Assembly (NCBI GenBank): GCA_903824665.1
Contig: CAIJXT010000001.1
Location: 62,001-126,000 of the forward strand
Reading direction: 5' to 3'
Length of the DNA: 64,000 nt
Origin: an uncultured Bacteroidota bacterium
Lineage (GTDB): Bacteria; Bacteroidota; Bacteroidia; Chitinophagales; Chitinophagaceae
Shown here: positions 41,965 through 49,859 of the stretch, piece after piece
How positions within the stretch are numbered: position 1 is the first letter of the stretch
Layout: every line of letters begins with the position of its first letter
Program-made: the position numbers and the translations under genes
Notes under the pieces: model-generated
The model's input: only the letters and a program-made list of their open reading frames with translations
The model's database searches: none
What the model was told of the DNA's origin: nothing

Positions 41965-42396
41965 TTACACTGCTAGCAGTTTCATGAACACTATGGGCAA
42001 TGTCACGTCCATACTTTTCGCTCCCTGTTCCCAGCCCTTCTCAAAGTCTTTTACTTCCACGTTTACTAGTGTGTCCGTTTGCAACGCTCTTGTGCCCTTG
42101 GCTTTATAGGTCACCACTATGTCAAATTGAAGGTCAAGGATATCGTCTCCACCTGCAGCTATTGCAGCCCTGTTCATGTCGTCCAGCGCGCCTTTCAGCA
42201 CTTTTATCTGTCCTTCATAGGTGCGGTTGCCGCCCTGTATACCTATCGGCTCGTCGCCTGCCGCATGTAGCAGTTGTTTTTCCTTGGTTGCTTTGTACTT
42301 CACACCCCGTATTTTGGTGAGCGTTGCACCGGCAAGCAGCACGGTCATGTCCGCCCATTCACACTCCTTACTGTCAAAAAAAGGTATTGTAGCCAT
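41965..42396 (-). CDS. Phage tail tube protein
   Basis: 143 residues, the size of small tube proteins. The pattern MTVLLAGATLTKIRGVKYKA and KQLLHAAGDEPIGIQGGNRT, continuing LQFDIVVTYKAKGTRALQTD, is a beta-barrel tube fold, with the ring-forming loop EGQIKVLKG and the C-terminal MDVTLPIVFMKLLAV. It follows the sheath gene directly, the normal order in contractile tails. It polymerises into the inner tube. Confidence 0.75.
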   Translation of the reverse strand: MATIPFFDSKECEWADMTVLLAGATLTKIRGVKYKATKEKQLLHAAGDEPIGIQGGNRTYEGQIKVLKGALDDMNRAAIAAGGDDILDLQFDIVVTYKAKGTRALQTDTLVNVEVKDFEKGWEQGAKSMDVTLPIVFMKLLAV

Positions 42397-42446
42397 GTTT
42401 ATATTGTTTGGTTTTGGTAGTTTTTCTTACTGATTTTTGTTCGTTA

Positions 42447-43628
42447 TTAAGAGTTTGCCGGATTGTTGAAACCAAGGCTGATAACAATATTTGTTGCGTA
42501 TCCCACTGGTGTTATACTCAGCACTACTTTCAGCTGATTTGTACTCAGTATATTCTGGGCCGGATCTATGTAACAGCTAATTTTGCTGATCTCTTTATTG
42601 GCCGTCATTGTGTTATTGATCTGGTTTACTATCTGCTGGCTCAGCCACTTGCAGAATCCCGCATCCAGCGTGCCATCAGTGTTCACCGGCACTTCGTCAT
42701 CTACTACTTGTACAAAAGTCGAATACGCCAGAATGTGTGCTTTGTCGATTACCCTTCCTCTTGCCAGCATACCGTAGTCGTCTGTCACAGCCGTACACAT
42801 TGGGTCGCCAGAGAAAAAGTACCCACTTGTATTAGCATAGGTGGTGAAAGTGATATACCCTTTTTCTGCGATTACTGCCGGCGACTCCGTGTCAGATTCC
42901 ATCGAGATTGGTCCGGTGTATGCGCTGCTGATCGATAACGCACCAGATCGTACTCTGCTTATTTTCCTTTGCACAGGTATCGATGTGATCACGCCCAGCA
43001 ACACACCCATACAGGCAGCCTGGCCGGGTACGGTATCGCCTACCAGTATTGCCGTTCGGTTGTTGGTTGTTCCTGCCGACATATCTGTCAGATCTGCCGC
43101 AACACCGGTGTAGCTTGTTCCGCCAACAATTGCTCTGAATGGCTTGTGACTATTGAAATAGGATGCCGCAAGTATTCCCATGTTGGTAGCAGCGGTATAT
43201 ACGTCACTGTTCAGACCGTTGGTTATTGTTATCGTACCACCCTCCGTGTCTATGGCTTCGTCATCGCTCAGCAATCCCAGTACTTTTATCTTGCCATCTG
43301 CATAGTCAAGCAGTTTTTTTGCGCCATTGGCATTCGATATATCAGCCATTTCAGCTACTGTCATTGTCGGGGGCACCAGCATCAGGTACAACTGGCTACC
43401 TGCTCCGGCCTGGTTGTAGAATGCCTGTAGCTGCCGCGTCGCAAATCTGTTTCCGGTAGTGGTAATACCGGCTTGCACTACTGCCGACATACTCGTTACC
43501 AGTATCGGTGTGCCTGCGGCATACGATCCTTCAGTAACACCTGTTACAATCAATCCGGTGATACCATCATTAGTTTGGAGCGTCGCTCCAAGTTGGCCAT
43601 TGGCCAGAGTTATATTTACACTTCCCAT
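42447..43628 (-). CDS. Contractile tail sheath protein (DUF2586-like)
   Basis: 393 residues. Start MGSVNITLANGQLGATLQTN, then GITGLIVTGVTEGSYAAGTP and RFATRQLQAFYNQAGAGSQL, the typical first domain of Bacteroidota sheath proteins. The C-terminal part (RGRVIDKAHILAYSTFVQVV, FCKWLSQQIVNQINNTMTAN, then VLSITPVGYATNIVISLGF) is the conserved polymerisation and handshake domain. A sheath means the particle contracts to drive the tube into a target membrane. Confidence 0.8.
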   Translation of the reverse strand: MGSVNITLANGQLGATLQTNDGITGLIVTGVTEGSYAAGTPILVTSMSAVVQAGITTTGNRFATRQLQAFYNQAGAGSQLYLMLVPPTMTVAEMADISNANGAKKLLDYADGKIKVLGLLSDDEAIDTEGGTITITNGLNSDVYTAATNMGILAASYFNSHKPFRAIVGGTSYTGVAADLTDMSAGTTNNRTAILVGDTVPGQAACMGVLLGVITSIPVQRKISRVRSGALSISSAYTGPISMESDTESPAVIAEKGYITFTTYANTSGYFFSGDPMCTAVTDDYGMLARGRVIDKAHILAYSTFVQVVDDEVPVNTDGTLDAGFCKWLSQQIVNQINNTMTANKEISKISCYIDPAQNILSTNQLKVVLSITPVGYATNIVISLGFNNPANS

Positions 43629-43671
43629 AGCGTTCTTTGATTTTTTGATTAGTTGTTTTTGTTGTCTTGTT

Positions 43672-43917
43672 TCAGCAAACGAACTGTTCTGTCAGCTCAT
43701 CCAGAAATGTGTCAAGATCTTCGCTTCCGGTCACGGCCTGCAATTGCGCGATTTGTGCGTCAGCTTCGTTCTTTGTCACTTCCCGTATTGTTTTGTCTTC
43801 CAGTCTTTCTGCGTGTTTATTCGCCCTGTTCCGGTCAAAGAATGCCAGATGATCACTGGTGAAGTACAGCAGTCCTGCCGTACCTGTATGGGGTGCTCGT
43901 TGTTTTATGTTCGCCAT
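43672..43917 (-). CDS. Small particle protein of unknown function
   Basis: 81 residues, highly charged: GTAGLLYFTSDHLAFFDRNR, then ANKHAERLEDKTIREVTKNE and ADAQIAQLQAVTGSEDL. No membrane segment. It lies between the lysin and sheath genes, in the zone where tail-completion, head-tail connector or neck proteins often occur. I do not recognise a family. Confidence 0.5.
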   Translation of the reverse strand: MANIKQRAPHTGTAGLLYFTSDHLAFFDRNRANKHAERLEDKTIREVTKNEADAQIAQLQAVTGSEDLDTFLDELTEQFVC

Positions 43918-43928
43918 CTTTATTTGAT

Positions 43929-44504
43929 TTACCTGTATCTGATGTATCCAAGTATTGTTTTGTTGTTGATGTCCCTTTTTTGCCGTACAACTGCATAGCC
44001 CTCCCTGCTACCCATGCCATTGCTATTGCCCTCTATTGTATTAATGAAGGTCGGCTTGCCCTTTGTTCCTGTAACTATCCTTTCCACAATTCCTGTATGC
44101 CCGGTGCCTTTTCCCAGGGCCATGATGAATTGGTCTCCCGGACAAAGTATGCTTGGTTTGGCAATCACTTCCGAGCTTGTCCATTTTGTAGTGAAGCCGT
44201 CTGGCCTTGTTCGCGTTTTGTTCCAGCAGTCGCATACCCCGGCTGTTCTTACTACCGGATTTGTAGTCTTCATGAGTTCAGCAGCTTCAGCAAAACACCA
44301 GTAAACAAATGCCTGACACCAGGCATACCCGGGCGAAAGACCCACAGAGCGTAGATATTCATCTACCATTTCTCCTCGGTTGCTGCCGGTAGGTGTTTCG
44401 CGCTGCCCTATCTGCCCTTGGGCAATTTGTAAGGCAAAGGCTGCTATACCGCTGATAGCTTCGTTGGTACTATAGGTTGGTTGTGTTTTCATAGTCGATT
44501 TCAT
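43929..44504 (-). CDS. CHAP-domain peptidoglycan hydrolase (endolysin-like)
   Basis: 191 residues. The Cys of the catalytic triad is in GYAWCQAFVYWCF (Cys63) and the His in KGTGHTGIVERIV (His136), with a polar residue in INTIEGNSNGMG (Glu158/Asn160). This is the CHAP/NlpC-like amidase or endopeptidase fold. No signal peptide is visible, so export would need a holin or membrane partner such as the neighbour at 45049. It may lyse the cell to release particles. An alternative start is at 44492. Confidence 0.85.
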   Translation of the reverse strand: MKSTMKTQPTYSTNEAISGIAAFALQIAQGQIGQRETPTGSNRGEMVDEYLRSVGLSPGYAWCQAFVYWCFAEAAELMKTTNPVVRTAGVCDCWNKTRTRPDGFTTKWTSSEVIAKPSILCPGDQFIMALGKGTGHTGIVERIVTGTKGKPTFINTIEGNSNGMGSREGYAVVRQKRDINNKTILGYIRYR

Positions 44505-44601
44505 TTCTGGTTCTTACAGGGTTATTTTTCTTTTGGCAATGCTTCGCTAACATTTTTCGTTACTGGCTTTTTGCAAAACGCATTGCCGGGTAGCAGCGCG
44601 T

Positions 44602-45036
44602 TTATTCCTGTTTGGTAGCCGCATATTTTGCCTGTGTATACAGGTCATACAGGTTTTGTTTCAACCTTTTCCCGTCTAGTTCGCAGGCAAGCAAACTGGC
44701 CAGCTTTTGCAGTACCGCATCTCTGTGTTCTGGTGATCGTTTTTGCAGCTCAGCCACAAAACACTGCAGTTTTTTATTGATGTCTTTTTCCCCTTGGCAT
44801 TGGTCTGCAATAGTCAGCAAATCCACTGCCGTGTTTATAGCAGCCAGCAGGTGCTGTTTTACGATATTGTCTATGTTTCCTGGTATCAGCTCGGTGATGA
44901 TGTCTGCAACCGGCGAGGATAGCGCCTTTTTCAGGCCAATCGTTATTTGTAGTGCGGTATCTATATGCCTGTCTGCATATTGGTCAAAGCGGCCGAGTAT
45001 TCGCTTTATTTTGCGGCTCATTTTTTGGCAAAACAT
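44602..45036 (-). CDS. Unknown helical protein near the lysin
   Basis: 144 residues from 45036 (a second Met at 45021 is possible). All helix: RKIKRILGRFDQYADRHIDT, ALQITIGLKKALSSPVADII, HLLAAINTAVDLLTIADQCQ. Basic at both ends, no clear membrane segment. The gene is immediately upstream of the lysin (97 bp) and downstream of a small membrane protein. Possible holin-accessory, neck or decoration role; no family recognised. Confidence 0.45.
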   Translation of the reverse strand: MFCQKMSRKIKRILGRFDQYADRHIDTALQITIGLKKALSSPVADIITELIPGNIDNIVKQHLLAAINTAVDLLTIADQCQGEKDINKKLQCFVAELQKRSPEHRDAVLQKLASLLACELDGKRLKQNLYDLYTQAKYAATKQE

Positions 45037-45048
45037 GTTCTTATATTT

Positions 45049-45315
45049 TTAGTGGTTAATGGCTTTGGTTTCCAGTGCGTGTATTCGCTCAGAATGCTCA
45101 TTGAGGCGGCGGTGTATCATAGCTTCCTGTTCTTTCAGACCTTTTATCTCCTGCCCTTGTATCGTTGTGGCTTGGGTCAGCTGTTTCAGTTCCATCACTA
45201 TTTCATCCAGCCTTTTTATCACTTGGTCTGTTATCAGTTTGATGATAAATCCAAGAACGGTTGCCATAATACCCGCTACCGCAATGAGTATCCATACTTT
45301 TATTTCATCTGGCAT
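45049..45315 (-). CDS. Small membrane/coiled-coil protein, holin-like position
   Basis: 88 residues. One transmembrane helix at 5-28 (IKVWILIAVAGIMATVLGFI) is followed by a coiled coil (VIKRLDEIVMELKQLTQATT and onward to RRLNEHSERIHALETKAINH). The size and arrangement are those of phage lysis accessory proteins such as spanin- or haemolysin-type products, next to the lysin gene. It sits between capsid and lysin genes with 12 bp on each side. The role is inferred from context. Confidence 0.55.
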   Translation of the reverse strand: MPDEIKVWILIAVAGIMATVLGFIIKLITDQVIKRLDEIVMELKQLTQATTIQGQEIKGLKEQEAMIHRRLNEHSERIHALETKAINH

Positions 45316-45327
45316 ATCGTGCGCTTG

Positions 45328-46242
45328 TTATACTGCTGCCTGTACTATTGCTACTATGCCTTTTGCGTCTGCCCTGCGCCTTCTTGCACCCATTCTTACG
45401 CCCACACTGTATATGTCACCATAGTAGGTTGGGTCGCCGGTTCGCTCAAAGAAGGTGATCTGACCAAGAGCTCTTTCTACCGCACTTACTTGCCAGCAGA
45501 GCACGCCGTCATTGTCCGTGTCCTCGGCATCTGCGCCATAGGGGTTTACCACAGGGCTGCCCGCATTGTCATAGGTCACTACACTGCCCCTCATCATAAT
45601 ATTGAATCCGAACAATCTGCCCAGCACACCGTCCTTTACATCATACGCCGCACTGAAATCTCTGTACTGCGTCGCTGACATATCATCTGTCAATTGCTGA
45701 AACATGTCTGCGCTTATTAGGGCATAACGGCCTTCCATCGGCACATTTTGTTTGTTCATTTGCAACTGCGCGTATTTCAGATCATTTACAGTGAATTTTT
45801 TACGGTTTCCTGTTGTATCTGCCAGGTGCGATTCGGTTGTTGCGCCTGTTGTTCGAATAATCGTACCGGTCGTACTTGTCGGGCTCCAGTCGATCAGCAG
45901 ATTGTCAGCAATGGTCTGTCGCAGCGACGATTCATATTCACCCAGTACGCTTTCCCGTTTGTTATAGCTCAGCTCAAACGTTTCTGCATTGGGTATCAGT
46001 ATCGGGTCTGTTGTAAACTCATCCAGCACATAGGTGATGTCAGTGTCTGTTCGTTGTACTACTGTTGCGGGTACCGACGACCTGTTTTTTACCACCGTCG
46101 CTGCCGCGCCCGCTTGGGGTATATGCACTACTTTTCCCTGCAGCACATATTGGCTTGCGTCGGTTGATGCCAGTAAGAACTCATTGTTCTTAAATAGGTT
46201 GCCTTCGATGTGGTCTTGCCAGATCTCTCTTTGAATTGCCAT
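45328..46242 (-). CDS. Major capsid protein (HK97 fold)
   Basis: 304 residues. N-terminus MAIQREIWQDHIEGNLFKNN with FLLASTDASQYVLQGKVVHI, then SVLGEYESSLRQTIADNLLI and GRYALISADMFQQLTDDMSA, characteristic of Mu-like and Bacteroidota phage coat proteins. It ends with FFERTGDPTYYGDIYSVGVR and RADAKGIVAIVQAAV. It follows the protease/scaffold gene in transcription order. The presence of a capsid gene distinguishes the cluster from tailocins, which have lost their heads. Confidence 0.8.
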   Translation of the reverse strand: MAIQREIWQDHIEGNLFKNNEFLLASTDASQYVLQGKVVHIPQAGAAATVVKNRSSVPATVVQRTDTDITYVLDEFTTDPILIPNAETFELSYNKRESVLGEYESSLRQTIADNLLIDWSPTSTTGTIIRTTGATTESHLADTTGNRKKFTVNDLKYAQLQMNKQNVPMEGRYALISADMFQQLTDDMSATQYRDFSAAYDVKDGVLGRLFGFNIMMRGSVVTYDNAGSPVVNPYGADAEDTDNDGVLCWQVSAVERALGQITFFERTGDPTYYGDIYSVGVRMGARRRRADAKGIVAIVQAAV

Positions 46243-46686
46243 ATTGGTTTATTGATTGGTTTTGGTGAATAAGATTTGTTGTTTAGGTTACTTAGAGTTG
46301 ATAGATCTATGTGCAGCTGCATACAGGCTAATGCCTCACAAAATCTTTGTAATAGCCACATGTCGTTCGCTTACACGTCGCGACTGAATACCCTCTGATT
46401 TGTTGGTGATTGATTGGTCTCTGGGTCCCCATCGGAAGCGGAGCCCTTGCAGCTATTTATAGCTACTTATCTGTCGGATATCGGTTGTTGTCCTTCAGGA
46501 AGCTCCGCAGCGCGGTGAATTCAGCGGCGCGTGTTGATACGGCCCTACTGCACCCGGTTTGGGCTGTCTGCTATTTTGTTGTTTTCCGGGGAGTGTACTG
46601 CGACGGGTCGCTTGCCAGGCTCATCTGCTGGTGCGGTATTTGTGTCGCACTAAAAACTGCTGTTTGCTTGTTCCGGTTTTGGCGTA
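46243..46686. other. 444 bp gap inside the phage-like operon
   Basis: No frame of useful length on the coding strand. On the minus strand a 54-codon frame from 46624 to 46463 would read MSLASDPSQYTPRKTTK, then an in-frame TAG, then further protein-like sequence ending FLKDNNRYPTDK. It could be a decayed small gene such as a head decoration protein. The remainder, next to the capsid gene, has no features. In related phages this place often holds a decoration or capsid-accessory gene. Confidence 0.4.
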
Positions 46687-47673
46687 TTAGGCAGAAAACT
46701 TTCTGTCAAACAGTTCACGGTATCGTGTTGGGTCATTGGCACGTAGTTCCTTAAGCCTGTTTCCTGTTGGGTCATTCTTTTCGTAGTCATCCCAGTCCCA
46801 TTGCGATGTTTCTGGCCTTGGGCCTTTTAGCTGGTCAGCTATCGTGCGGTAGGCTGGCATCACAGACAATAGGTCTTTCAGGCCACTGGCATTGTGTGCA
46901 TAGTCCGCCGCAAGTTTCGCCCGCAGCGCCGTTGTGATTTTTTTATCTTCCAGTGCGCGCTCCAGCAGTGCATCAATTTCTGCATGCTGCCGTTGTGTGT
47001 TCATCTCGGCTAGCTCATTCACCAATGCAAGTTTTTCAGTCTCAAGGGCCAGTTGCGTAGCCTTCAGGTTTTTCGCTTCCGCCACCAGATTTACTACAGC
47101 GTTCAGAAGCACTCCTTCGTTCGATTGCTCGCTCAGTTCCATCGTCCTGCATAGCTGTGCCAATCCGTTGTTTGAGAATCCGCTTTGCAATGTTCGCACC
47201 GGGCTCATATCCGCAAGATTCAGCACGTTTTCATCTGCATCATAGAGTTGTGTCAGTGCATTCGAGTTGCCGGGTATATCCACCAGGCTGCATTCCTTAT
47301 TGTACCATTTTGTTATTGTAGGTCCTGTTTGCCCGGGCAGCATCAGTTCTTTTTCCATGCTGTATTCCAGTACCACAATGTGTCCTACCGATGCCGCATT
47401 CAAAAATCCATTTTCCGATTCAGCGCAAGTTTGCATTCCCCGTTGGTTCGAAAGATTGATCACAGGAGTTCCAAGCACTTGGTCATCTTCTATTTTAAGG
47501 TCTTCCCATTTCAGCACTATACCCTCTTCCCTTTTGTGCATATAATAGCCAATTGGGTTTTTGCGGAAGGTATCAATTTGGTATCCCGATGTCAGTAGTC
47601 GGAAACCATACTCATTTACAGTGCTGTCTGATAGCACATACTGCCGGTCTATTTTTTTAAATATTTCTGTCAT
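46687..47673 (-). CDS. Prohead protease fused to scaffold domain
   Basis: 328 residues from MTEIFKKIDRQYVLSDSTVN at 47673 (the longer frame to 47772 crosses the promoter). Residues 1-155 are an HK97/Mu-I-type serine protease: His46 in NPIGYYMHKREEG and Ser129 in NKECSLVDIPGNSNA. Residues 165-328 form a helical scaffold-like region (NLVAEAKNLKATQLALETEK, then NTQRQHAEIDALLERALEDK). The enzyme matures the prohead and the tail region scaffolds it. It is the first gene of the operon; portal and terminase, which would normally precede it, are absent. Confidence 0.8.
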   Translation of the reverse strand: MTEIFKKIDRQYVLSDSTVNEYGFRLLTSGYQIDTFRKNPIGYYMHKREEGIVLKWEDLKIEDDQVLGTPVINLSNQRGMQTCAESENGFLNAASVGHIVVLEYSMEKELMLPGQTGPTITKWYNKECSLVDIPGNSNALTQLYDADENVLNLADMSPVRTLQSGFSNNGLAQLCRTMELSEQSNEGVLLNAVVNLVAEAKNLKATQLALETEKLALVNELAEMNTQRQHAEIDALLERALEDKKITTALRAKLAADYAHNASGLKDLLSVMPAYRTIADQLKGPRPETSQWDWDDYEKNDPTGNRLKELRANDPTRYRELFDRKFSA

Positions 47674-47703
47674 GATAGGGAGGTTTTTCGTTGTTTTCGG
47701 ACA

Positions 47704-47735
47704 CAAAGGTGAATCACGAAAACCACTCTGGCAAA
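47704..47735 (-). promoter_or_regulatory. Promoter of the phage-like particle operon
   Basis: Minus-strand TTTG (47735-47732), 20 nt, then CACCTTTG (47711-47704), one base off TAnnTTTG. It predicts a start near 47697, some 24 nt before the protease ATG. This is a host-type housekeeping promoter; no operator or repressor gene is seen nearby. Confidence 0.5.
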
Positions 47736-48068
47736 TCACACTTTTACCATACAGCAGTAGCTGTACTATCATATTCCGCTACCTGCATATCATAGATTTT
47801 TTTTCCGGGACAACAATATGATAATGAAACTGTTATACATAGCACTGTAGTTCTGTTGATGTCTAGCCTTTTTCTTCCCTTGGTAAGGGGGTTCCCGGCA
47901 CACATATTGTGCCTGTTTAATATGGATGCCGCCATTTTTTGGCTTGATTTTTGCGGCGGGTAGCTGTCAGACCCTATCTCACTAAGTCGCCTCTGCCGCG
48001 CAGGCTGCAATAAATCATACATTCATTCCGGTAGATTCAATTGTCGGTGTATAGGGTGTGTGGGCAAA

Positions 48069-48159
48069 AGTGCGCAAAAAGTGCGCAATTTTATCCACAT
48101 AAACCATTGAAAATCAACAAATTGACTTTTTACAGAAAAAATTGCGCACAGCTGGCAAT
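48069..48159. repeat. TGCGCA-bounded element (family 3), copy 3
   Basis: AGTGCGCAAAAAGTGCGCAA at the left, centre AAACCATTGAAAATCAAC, right end GAAAAAATTGCGCAC followed by the degenerate word TGGCAA. Same layout as 11617-11705 and 11829-11939. Confidence 0.6.
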
Positions 48160-48229
48160 TCTTGTTTCGGGCCAGTCCGCCAGCCAATATTAATAGTGTA
48201 GTCCTAAACTGATAACGCCTCCTTTTTTT

Positions 48230-48237
48230 TATCTTTG
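48230..48237 (+). promoter_or_regulatory. -7 element of pheS, leaderless
   Basis: TATCTTTG fits TAnnTTTG and ends 6 nt before the pheS ATG at 48244, so the mRNA should start at or within 1-2 nt of the start codon. Confidence 0.55.
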
Positions 48238-48243
48238 CTGCCT

Positions 48244-49269
48244 ATGCCATCTTTACAGGAACTCATACATGCTTTTGAGCAGGAGATAAATGCATTTATC
48301 CCCGCAAATGCCGCCGATCTGGAACAATACCGTATCCGGTTTCTGGGTGCTAAGGGTGCTGTAAAGCAGCTTGCTGCCGAAATGAAAAGTGTGCCACCTG
48401 AAGGGCGCAAAGAAGCGGGGATGATGCTCAATGCGTTCAAGCAATTGGCAGAAAGTAGGTATGAAGAGCATAGTCTGGTTTTCAATTCCGGTGCCGACTC
48501 CGGCCCGGCTTTAGATATATCTCTACCTGGCGTTCCCGTTCCCGCCGGTACCCGGCATCCACTTCGCGTTGTAGAGAATCAGATTGTCAGCATTTTCGAA
48601 AAGATAGGATTCAGCGTTGCTACAGGCCCTGAGATCGAAGACGATTGGCACAATTTCACTTCGCTCAACATGCCGGAGAACCATACCGCACGCGATATGC
48701 AGGATACATTTTATATCTCGCAAAATCCCGATTGGGTCCTCCGTACTCACACTTCATCTGTTCAGGCTCGTATCCTCGAAACGCAACCTTTACCTGTTAG
48801 GGTCATTTGTCCCGGCCGTGTTTATCGCAACGAAACCATTTCAGCAAGAGCCCATTGCTTTTTCCATCAGTTCGAGGGTTTGTATGTCGATAAAGGAGTG
48901 TCCTTTGCAGACCTCAAGCAAACACTTTATTATTTCGTAACCGAAATGTTCGGCCCCGATACAAAAGTCCGCTTTCGTCCCTCTTACTTCCCGTTTACCG
49001 AGCCCAGTGCCGAGATGGATATTTCCTGTACTGTTTGTGGCGGGTCTGGTTGCAACTTGTGCAAGCATTCAGGCTGGGTTGAGATCCTTGGTTGTGGTAT
49101 GGTTCATCCCAATTTGCTCCGCAATTTCGGTATCGACCCGGAGGTGTATACTGGTTTCGCATTTGGTTTGGGCGTAGAGCGTATCACACAGATCAAGTTC
49201 GCCGTAAACGATCTCCGCCTCTATTCTCAGAATGATGTTCGTTTCCTGCGTCAGTTCCAGGGGCTATAG
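48244..49269 (+). CDS. pheS: Phenylalanyl-tRNA synthetase alpha subunit
   Basis: 341 residues from MPSLQELIHAFEQEINAFIP; a TTG three codons earlier is rejected because the -7 element lies there. After an N-terminal coiled coil, the class II core has motif 1 (TGPEIEDDWHNFTSLNMPEN, HTARDMQDTFYIS), motif 2 (LPVRVICPGRVYRNETISAR, then AHCFFHQFEG) and motif 3 (FGLGVERITQIKFAVNDLRL). It charges tRNA-Phe together with PheT, which is not adjacent. It is single in its transcript. Confidence 0.96.
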   Translation: MPSLQELIHAFEQEINAFIPANAADLEQYRIRFLGAKGAVKQLAAEMKSVPPEGRKEAGMMLNAFKQLAESRYEEHSLVFNSGADSGPALDISLPGVPVPAGTRHPLRVVENQIVSIFEKIGFSVATGPEIEDDWHNFTSLNMPENHTARDMQDTFYISQNPDWVLRTHTSSVQARILETQPLPVRVICPGRVYRNETISARAHCFFHQFEGLYVDKGVSFADLKQTLYYFVTEMFGPDTKVRFRPSYFPFTEPSAEMDISCTVCGGSGCNLCKHSGWVEILGCGMVHPNLLRNFGIDPEVYTGFAFGLGVERITQIKFAVNDLRLYSQNDVRFLRQFQGL

Positions 49270-49458
49270 CTACATTAATTTTGAAATAGCCATGTACACC
49301 CCGCACTCCCTTTGGTAGGCAGGTGGTCTTTTTTTCAGTCATCTTTCTGCATTGAATTCGCAATTGGGTAGTATACCTGAGTGCGTATTCACCGGTAGCT
49401 GTGCCATCCGGTGCTGTCATCATCTATTCAGTACCACGTTAAAAAATAATTTAACAAG

Positions 49459-49479
49459 GTACTATGCATTGCATAATAC
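49459..49479 (+). promoter_or_regulatory. Imperfect palindrome over the PadR gene promoter (candidate operator)
   Basis: GTACTATGC (49459-49467) and GCATAATAC (49471-49479) are inverted repeats with one mismatch around ATT and overlap the -33 word. Symmetric sites in this position fit autorepression by the PadR protein. Confidence 0.5.
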
Positions 49480-49498
49480 TATCTTTTGCATACCTTTG
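49468..49498 (+). promoter_or_regulatory. Promoter of the padR-pspC operon
   Basis: ATTG (49468-49471), exactly 19 nt, then TACCTTTG (49491-49498). 17 nt before the ATG at 49516. Confidence 0.7.
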
Positions 49499-49515
49499 TG
49501 TCGAAGACTTAAAGA

Positions 49516-49848
49516 ATGGCAATAGATAATACAGAATCACAGATGCGTAAGGGGTTGCTGGAGCTTTGCATTCTGGGCATTATTCAGCGTCAGGGCGAGG
49601 CATATCCAAGCGACATATTACAACAATTGAAAGGCTCAAAACTAATGGTACTCGAGGGAACGCTTTATCCGCTGCTCACCCGACTCAAGAATGCCGGTCT
49701 GCTTGGATACCGTTGGGAAGAATCGCTGTCCGGACCACCACGTAAGTACTTTACACTTACTGAAGAAGGAGCATCGTTCTACACCCAGCTACGCATCACT
49801 TGGGACGAATTAAGTACTGCAGTAAATCATTTGACAACTCCAATATAA
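49516..49848 (+). CDS. PadR-family transcriptional regulator
   Basis: 110 residues, a winged helix-turn-helix with the PadR pattern: MRKGLLELCILGIIQRQGEA and YPSDILQQLKGSKLMVLEGT, LYPLLTRLKNAGLLGYRWEE, then GPPRKYFTLTEEGASFYTQL. The short C-terminal helix forms the dimer. It is 11 bp from the PspC-domain gene and behind a shared promoter with a palindrome. PadR proteins usually repress their own operon and release on stress. The effector is unknown. Confidence 0.9.
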   Translation: MAIDNTESQMRKGLLELCILGIIQRQGEAYPSDILQQLKGSKLMVLEGTLYPLLTRLKNAGLLGYRWEESLSGPPRKYFTLTEEGASFYTQLRITWDELSTAVNHLTTPI

Positions 49849-49859
49849 AACACACACTC

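Larger units (their letters stand above)
47674..48243. other. 570 bp region before pheS with operon promoter and a repeat
   Basis: Contains the promoter of the particle operon (47704-47735 minus), a family 3 repeat (48069-48159) and the pheS -7 element (48230-48237). No terminase, portal or other phage gene fits here. A 92-codon minus-strand frame at 47744-48022 lacks coding character. Confidence 0.6.

Noticed and set aside
46463-46624. 54-codon minus-strand frame with an internal TAG
   Set aside because: Not called as a gene because of the stop and small size; listed as a finding only.
33615-47673. Type VI secretion system or extracellular contractile injection system
   Set aside because: No TssJLM, ClpV or AAA+ ATPase, and a capsid gene with prohead protease is present, which neither system has.
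48091-48099. Perfect TTATCCACA DnaA box
   Set aside because: Single copy inside a repeat element with no other boxes near; not an origin by itself.
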